Source: Brachionus manjavacas
Lineage: Eukaryota; Rotifera; Eurotatoria; Ploima; Brachionidae
Reading direction: 5' to 3'
Length of the DNA stretch: 64,000 nt
Assembly (NCBI GenBank): GCA_019054805.1
Contig: JAHQIY010000026.1
Location: 248,001-312,000, forward strand
Within the stretch, counting starts at the first letter, position 1; each line of letters begins with the position of its first letter. The notes under the pieces were generated by a model that ran no database searches, had not been told where the DNA came from, and worked only from the letters and a program-made list of their open reading frames with translations. A program made the position numbers and the translations under genes. Shown piece by piece: positions 58,200 to 64,000 of the stretch.

Positions 58200-59803
58200 T
58201 AATAGCCAGCATGCTTATATTTCCTATCGTATCATTAAGACTGGATAATAATTTTTATGTGTGTGATACACCAAACTTCGATAATGTCGCAAACACTCCG
58301 GTTTTAAACCTTGTAGAGGATTGCGCCATAAAACACTCAAAATCAGAGACCTTACTTACACAAAATTCTGATTTTAAGTATATGGAAATATTGATAAAGC
58401 AAAATTTAGCAATTGATGGTCATGGTTATGAATGCGTAAAAAAATTATTAAAGTAAGCAACTATACTATTTTTTCCGGGGCTAGAAGCAGTAAAAGAAGA
58501 GTAGACATACAAAAACAAAGTGAATTGGAATGTGAAATAATGGTACGATCAAGAACATGCAATGGTTTTTTAATGTTTTGTAAAGATGGAAATTGTAAGT
58601 TTGACGAAAATTCAATTGAAAACTTTAAATGGCTTAGTACAGTTCTAACTACTGGATATAACTGTAGACTACTAAAGACTAAAATAAGATATAAAAATAA
58701 AATATTCAATGAAATCTGTAATGCAGACAACTTAGAATGCAACCTTGGAGATACAATACTTATATGGAATAAGGAAATAGTTAACTCTTGTCCGTATAGA
58801 TTATTCTCTTCGTTAAAACTTAATTTCCGTATGATAATATATTAAGCAACCCAAATGGAAATCAAATGTTTAAAGTAACTAAAATATTAAATAAATGTAA
58901 TTTGAGTATGTATGAAACAAGCGAAGGGCTTTTCTTAACATATAATAAGAGTAATCTTGCATTGATAAAAGAAAGCAAAAATGCGGTCCACGATTTGCAT
59001 TTAGCGGATTCAGACAGCATTGAACTAAAAACGTTTACTATCGTTTACTAAATCAAGGAGGAAATATGCAATTATAAACTTTCAACTTTAGAGCTTTTCG
59101 TGAACACGAGGACAGATTTTACATTCTCTATACAGGCTCAGGTTCATTAGTCCTATATACAAGAGATGGAATTATTATTGCACCTAATTGCTCAAAAATA
59201 AAATCTATTTATCTAAATAGCTATTCGGATTGTTCATTAGATCCGCAGATAGAATACAGTTTGAACTATAAGGTTGTAAAAGGTTTTCTTACAAAAAATA
59301 ACATTATAAGGAAAGATAATACGTTCAACTGTAATAATAAAAGGAATTGGATAAGAAAAATTGGTGCGAAAATAGCAATTATTAATAAAATAAATGTTAC
59401 CATTATAAATTCAGTCAAATCTTTTACGATCAATTCATTAGACAGTGAATTGGACAAGTTGACTTTTGGACACGACTCTTCGATCAATACGTTCAACATA
59501 ATAGACTACGAAAAGAATTTTAATTTTTCCAAAAATAAAAGTAACATTGTAATATACAGTTCAGATTGTGATACAAAATTCTTGCATAATATAAACGAGG
59601 TGATAACAAAAATTTATCGTTTAATAGAAATATCAGGACTCCAGAGAATTATAATAATTACAGTCGCAGCATTAAATTTTATCTATTTTATGATAAAATG
59701 CAACTCTCGCCTATACAAATGCATAATTAATCATCGCTTGAATGATAACTTAAACAAGCGAAGTAGCAAGGAGACAAATACAGCAGATGTGCTGATTCAA
59801 TAA
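58200..59803 (+). pseudogene. Env-like region of gypsy-2 (broken)
   Basis: Downstream of integrase lie consecutive frames (58211-58456, 58432-58845, 58866-59051, 59261-59803) that change frame three times. They look like one former glycoprotein gene. A hydrophobic leader-like segment sits at the start (about 58190-58235), followed by many cysteines and several Asn-X-Ser/Thr sites. Near the end there is a hydrophobic segment of about 18 residues (RIIIITVAALNFIYFMI) with a short basic cytoplasmic-like tail. This is the position and layout of the env-like third ORF known in errantivirus-type and some rotifer gypsy elements. No family similarity is claimed at the residue level, and the gene is disrupted as it stands. 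Confidence 0.6.
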
Positions 59804-59874
59804 ATATTGAAGCAATTATATTTTTGTAAATAAAATGTTTAAAAAAAAAAAAAAAAAATATTTCATAGTACAAA

Positions 59875-60024
59875 ATGGAACATTTTGAATCAATTAAGAA
59901 AATTATAAATCTGTCAGAGTTCGCATCAAAAGAAGAAAATAAATGGATACTTGTTGAGTGGAAAAAACTAACGTTTAAACAAAAAGTAATCCTTACAAGA
60001 CAAAATATCCAAACCTTTCAATAG
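59875..60024 (+). pseudogene. Small ORF between env-like region and 3' LTR
   Basis: After an 18-base poly(A) run, an ATG opens 49 codons (MEHFESIKKIINLSEFASK...) ending TAG at 60022. A second frame without stop continues the same kind of Lys/Glu/Asn-rich sequence to about 60195, so a frameshift may have shortened a ~105-codon ORF. The family is not recognised; accessory ORFs in this position are rare. Confidence 0.45.
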
Positions 60025-60331
60025 ATAATATAAAATCACAAATTAATCTAACAAATATTAAGGTTAACGATGCAGGAGTTTTTATAAAAAAAAACAATGG
60101 ATACAAAGAACTTAGAAGACTTATCAGAAAACAAGAAGCCCAAGAGGATGGTATTCATGACCAAATGTTTGAGATTAATCAAAGATTTTCGTTGTAGAGA
60201 TAAAATTAATTATTTTTTTTTTTAATATTTCATCCATTCAATTATTTAATTTTCAATTATAATTTTTTATTTTAATCTTAAGTTCTAAAAATTGAGTTCA
60301 TCGAAACGATGCAATCTTAAAGGGGGGGATA

Positions 60332-60606
60332 TGTTACCCTGAACCATCACTTATTCATCAGCTTGTCAACTGATGCACAGAGATAAGAAAGAATTATAAT
60401 TGTCACGTATCTCAGAAGTTAGACGCTTCGAAATGCTGACAGATACATTAAGCACTTAGCTTACATCTTGACTTAATTATAAGCTCGTGTTCTTGACACG
60501 AGCATAAAGGTATAAATAAGAATTCCATTCTTAGAACTTCGGAACGTTCAATGACTTAAATAAAGCTTTTAAAGGATTAAACATTGTTTATTATAAACCG
60601 GTTACA
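60332..60606 (+). repeat. 3' LTR of gypsy-2
   Basis: 275 bp, same ends as the 5' copy, preceded by the polypurine tract at 60319-60331 and followed by the TTCT target duplication. Confidence 0.93.
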
Positions 60607-60683
60607 TTCTTTACATTAGCGCCCTATAAAAACACTTTGTTAGGTTCAAATTTTCCTTAAGTGGCAGTTAACCGAATGCTAGA

Positions 60684-61181
60684 ATGATCAGAGAGATTCG
60701 TACCTTGTACGTAGCGCTCATAATTATGGTTAGCAAGAAAATCTACTATTGGGCGAGGAACAATGAAGAAGAAGCTGTGTTGAGCTTCCAGGATAACTTT
60801 ACTCAAGATATCCGATTTAATCCTCCCCCAGAATCAATACTAAGTAGTCAATCTACTTTTGAAAAATTGTTTACGATCTTGCGAAGTTACTACGACTTTT
60901 CCTTCGACACGACATGGCCAGTATGTCTATTTGAGGCACTGTTTCTGTTCGGCACGGTTTCCACCGCGTGGCAGGTATTAGTTTTCATGTTTAAAACCAC
61001 GCGATGGATATTCACAGCTGGCTCGTGTTCCCAATCAACAAACAAGCGATCACCGATATTCAAGAGCATACGAGGCTGGTTAAGTATGTTCGAGTGTCAG
61101 AACCAAGCGATGATAATCAAGGATCGATTTGTGCGCGGAATCAAAGACGAACGAATAAAAAACAAATTGTGTGACCAGTAA
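60684..61181 (+). pseudogene. Gag ORF of gypsy-3
   Basis: 165-codon frame. It has a hydrophobic segment (FEALFLFGTVSTAWQVLVFMF, about residues 84-103) unusual for Gag, then a segment ending QAMIIKDRFVRGIKDERIKNKL, which is the typical Gypsy capsid end (RDRFVRGI..D..I...LL). The first half may be a leader fused by frameshift or deletion. Further gag sequence continues with stops to about 61400. Confidence 0.6.
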
Positions 61182-61439
61182 AACCTCTCGCTCAACGAGA
61201 CGATGGAGTTAGCCAGTGAATGGGAAAGCTAATTAAAAAAAACAGACACGGTCAATTTTAAACCTCATATCAACAAGCTAAGTACGATCAAAAGTGGCGA
61301 CGAGAACCCCGAAACACGTGTTCCCAATAAAGTAAACAAAAGACTAAGGTTCTACTCAACTGAAAGCGAGGACTTGGGACGTATCAGTAATAAGGAAAAA
61401 CCTGAGAACTCAAAAAATTTAAAAATTTTCCAGTTCAGC

Positions 61440-62010
61440 ATTTAGCAAAGAGGCATACGACTCCTTACAACCCCAACCAAAACTGGTCACAGTTAATCGT
61501 GTAATATACTCAGCTGGTGGGGACAATGTTCTTGGTCTGGCAAGGGTCGACTTACATATAGGTAACGATTCAGTCTCCTCTCACCTTTTTATTGTCGAAA
61601 ATTTAATGGTCAATTGCCTACTTGGTCGTGACTTACTCCCGTACTCAAGCTCCTCAAAAAACATGTCAAAACTTATACAAAAGAAAATTCAAGCCGTGTC
61701 GGAAGTACTTTTAATGGATAAAGACGGAAAAGTCAATGACTCTACCGATAAAGCTAAAAGGTCAATAACAAAACGAATGTTGGAGAACTCACAAAGGAGA
61801 AGCCGATTGGTCCTCAACTGTATTAAGGATAACTTTGACGAAGTGGCAAGTACAATCGAGAAGTTTAAAACCAAATTGGGTGAAGTATCGGCATCTTGTC
61901 TCCTTGAGATAAAACAAAAGGTACTATGTCCAGTTAAGCATAAGATCAGTCTTATTAACCCCTTCCATACCCCAATACGATGCAAAGTCAGGCGAGTCCC
62001 ATACCGATAG
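61440..62010 (+). pseudogene. Protease and pre-RT linker of gypsy-3
   Basis: The retropepsin C-terminal half is visible around 61530-61640 (VDLHIGNDSVSSHLFIVENL, then CLLGRDLL). The active-site Asp-Ser/Thr-Gly is not seen intact upstream. 61606-62010 carries the linker into the RT with the CLLEIKQKVLCPVKHKIS and FHTPIRCKVRRVPYR blocks that precede gypsy RTs. A stop follows at 62008. Confidence 0.65.
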
Positions 62011-63238
62011 CGAATGGAATTTAAGAAGATGCTGGACGAGATGTTGGATGCCGGACTCATACAAAAGAGCATAGCCCTTGGAGCTCACCAGTCCTACATG
62101 TGAATAAACCTGATGGGTCAATCAGGTTTACAGTCGACTACTCAAAGTTGAATAGTGCATCACTGTGAAAGACGCTCATCCATTGCCGAATACAGAAGCC
62201 ATGTTCGCGCTCTTAGCTAACTCTAAATGGTATACTAAACTTTATCTGTATCAAGGCTTTTATCAAATCCCATTAAATGAGGAATCAAAGAAATACACAG
62301 CGTTTGCGTGCGAATGGGGCTTAAATGAATACAATGTTATGCCAATGGATCTTACAAATGTACCAGCTACTTTCCAGAGGATGATGAATGATGTTCTCAA
62401 AGAGTGTATCGAAGTAGGATACGTATCTGTATTTCTCGATGACATCCTAATCCACTCTTCTACACCTGATGAGCATTTTAGACACTTGACAAATGTCGTC
62501 GACAAGCTGTTCCGAAACGATCTAAAAGTAAAATTAAAAAAGTGTGAGCTGGTAAAGAAGGAAGTAATATTTTTAGGACAAGTTATAACATACGGGGGCA
62601 TCAAACCGGACCCGTTAAAAGTTGAAGTCCTTCATAGATACCCTCGACCGACCAACTTGACTCAAGTCCAATCGTTCTTAGGTCTGGCCCAGTACTGCAG
62701 AAAATTCATAAAGTTTTTCTCAGCTATAGCCGCACCACTTTATTTGTTGCAAACAAAAGATGGATGCGAGAAGGATGGAACACTCAAGTGGAGTGACTGG
62801 TGCGAGGAGTGGAGTGGAGTGAACGCCTTAAATCAACTACGGTCAATCTTAACATCTGACTCCTTTTTAGTTTTGCCAGACATGTCCAAAACATTTAGAC
62901 TTGATACCGACGCAAGCAATACCGGGGTTGGTGCGGTACTGTCTCAAATTCAAGACTGTTCCTGGAGACCGATCGCCTACTTTAGTAGAGGTCTAAACTC
63001 AGCTCAGCGCAACTATAGTACGAAGGAGAAAGAGCTTTTAGCGATCGTCTTATCGGTGGAACACTTCCATCAATATTTATATGGAAACATTTTCGTAGTT
63101 TACGCAAACCATCGACCCTTATCATATCTAATGAACAGTGGTAAACCGAACGCAAGGCTAACTCGCTGGTTAATAAGATTAGGGAACTACGACTTCAAGA
63201 TTATTTACGGAAACGGAAAAAAAACACTCAAACGCTGA
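62010..63238 (+). pseudogene. Reverse transcriptase and RNase H of gypsy-3
   Basis: The start of RT (MLDEMLDAGLIQKS, then a shifted frame with SPVLHVNKPDGSIRFTVDY) precedes a 357-codon open stretch at 62165-63238. That stretch shows FYQIPLNEESKKYTAF, PMDLTNVPATFQRMMNDVL, the catalytic VFLDDILIHS (Leu-Asp-Asp, 62429-62449), FLGQVI, the thumb/connection FLGLAQYCRKFIK, and RNase H DTDASNTGVGAVLSQ and NYSTKEKELLAIV. DHRPL reads NHRPL here, so an RNase H catalytic Asp is replaced by Asn. Stops at 62008 and 62168 and a shift at 63239 break the polyprotein. Confidence 0.85.
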
Positions 63239-63365
63239 CGCTTTGTCGAGATGGTCGATTGAAGTACCCCATATGTCAGTAGAAGACGAGTCAGAAACTA
63301 CGCTCATTATCAATGTCATCCAGAATCTAAGGTGAAAAGCGTCCGATTTTTCTGATATAAACTAA

Positions 63366-64000
63366 ATGCACCAATCCAACGATCCTGACATTGAATGGAT
63401 TATTGAACTTCAAAACAAAAAGATTCCAGGCTCTTCGATCTCCAAAAGCAATTTAACTGACGGTCAGAAATCTCTGATGAGATTTTATGAAGATTTATCG
63501 GTAATTGACCAAAAACTCTACTTTGTTGACAAGTGTGACATTAGGACCAAACTGGTGTTACCAAGCGACAAGATATTTACAACCATTGATCTAATCCACT
63601 CGAATATTCTAAGTGGAAACTTTGGTTCAAAAAGAAGCAAAGAAAATTGTTCGCAAGATTTTTCAGACCAATATTGGGACAATATGTCGATCAGTTACAG
63701 GCGGGAACAAATACATCTTAGTCATCTGTTGCTATTTCTCAAAATTCGTCGTCTTGTACTCTTTGCCAGACCAAACGGTGGATTCAATCATCGAAAAATA
63801 CCTCTCTTTCGCACTACTATTTGTCTTTTCTAATGTGCTAACAGACCTCGGTACAAATTTCCAAGCAGAAATTATGACAAGACTTTATGAACTTTTGGAT
63901 GTGTATCAATTTAGGACAAGTGCATACCAACCTGAGTGCAACGGCTTGACAGAGAGATTTAACAGGACACTTAAAATGATGCTTTCAGGATTTGTGGACG
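63366..64000 (+). pseudogene. Integrase region of gypsy-3, truncated by window edge
   Basis: A 155-codon frame (63366-63833) starts with the pre-integrase segment (KLYFVDKCDIRTKLVLPSD) and part of the zinc region (IHSNILSGNFG). The core then continues in another frame to the window end: a FSKFVVLYSLPDQT block, VLTDLGTNFQAEI with the second Asp, and ECNGLTERFNRTLKMML with the catalytic Glu. Part of the zinc region and the first catalytic Asp look deleted or shifted around 63640-63700. Confidence 0.8.

Larger units (their letters stand above)
55673..60606 (+). mobile_element. LTR retrotransposon gypsy-2 with env-like region
   Basis: Two 275-bp LTRs (55673-55947 and 60332-60606, beginning TGTTACCCTGAAC and ending CCGGTTACA, about 95% alike by eye) flank a 4.4-kb interior. 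A 4-bp direct repeat TTCT (55669-55672 and 60607-60610) is the target duplication. The primer-binding site TGGTAGCAGCGA follows the 5' LTR (from 55950) and a polypurine tract AAAGGGGGGGATA precedes the 3' LTR (60319-60331). Interior order: short gag-like ORF, RNase H, integrase, env-like region, small 3' ORF. Protease and reverse transcriptase are missing and several frames are broken, so it is non-autonomous. It lies within the gypsy-3 LTR. Confidence 0.92.
60611..64000 (+). mobile_element. Ty3/gypsy element gypsy-3, continues past the window
   Basis: Continues the LTR begun at 55548 (last bases TTACA, 60611-60615), then TTAGCGCCC leader, gag (60684-61181), protease and start of RT (about 61440-62160), RT/RNase H (62165-63238) and integrase (63366 to the edge). 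Unlike gypsy-1 and gypsy-2 it retains protease and RT. Composition is less AT-rich than the surrounding DNA. In-frame stops and shifts (for example near 61180, 62008, 62168 and 63239) show it is degraded. Confidence 0.85.

Overview
The window looks like AT-rich nuclear DNA from a small-genome invertebrate animal. The protein set is metazoan (uS5/RPS2, eS7/RPS7, ATG12, ING3, KCTD1/15, PCCB, TIMMDC1, an SLF1-like BRCT protein). Genes are close together, most introns are about 44-160 bp with GT..AG ends, and intergenic DNA is very AT-rich and full of non-LTR and Ty3/gypsy-like elements and fold-back DNA elements. A rotifer or similar spiralian would fit, but that is inference. No bacterial features, CRISPR arrays or tRNA/rRNA genes were seen.

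Layout. 1-9 kb: RPS2 (minus) among repeats: a fold-back element (456-780), a decayed LINE (about 6010-7060) and a non-autonomous TIR element with a 9-bp target duplication (7733-8104). 9.1-18.1 kb: a giant intronless gene for a ~3000-aa multi-C2H2 zinc-finger protein (minus), clearly richer in G+C than its surroundings. 19.5-26.6 kb: a dense cluster: ATG12 (plus), a gene whose single reading frame joins adenylate kinase 3 to the complex I subunit NDUFS6 (plus), TIMMDC1 (complex I assembly, minus, convergent) and ING3 (minus). 27.6-31.7 kb: two exons (minus) that appear to join a WRKY/GCM1-type zinc finger to a KCTD1/15 BTB domain. 31.7-36.2 kb: gene-free, with a fold-back element. 36.2-43.5 kb: PCCB (plus), an 11-exon SLF1-like gene (plus) and RPS7 (minus). 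43.5-45.7 kb: gene-free, with a 303-bp tandem repeat. 45.77-64 kb: a nest of retroelements. Gypsy-1 carries a LINE inserted into it; next comes a minus-strand LINE remnant holding a hAT-like MITE; then a second MITE copy that appears interrupted by gypsy-3, whose 5' LTR is in turn interrupted by gypsy-2, an LTR element with env-like sequence. Gypsy-3 runs off the right edge.

Functional links: AK3-NDUFS6, TIMMDC1 and PCCB are mitochondrial proteins, and two of the three concern respiratory complex I. RPS2 and RPS7 are housekeeping. ING3, the SLF1-like protein, the zinc-finger giant and the KCTD protein are predicted nuclear.

The most notable observations are the AK3-NDUFS6 fusion (with two of four expected NDUFS6 zinc ligands apparently replaced by Ser), the predicted zinc finger-KCTD1/15 fusion, the SLF1-like protein without ankyrin repeats, and the layered transposon insertions that can be ordered from their target-site duplications. 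All exon models are read by eye from splice signals, phase and family similarity; none was checked with transcripts or database searches.
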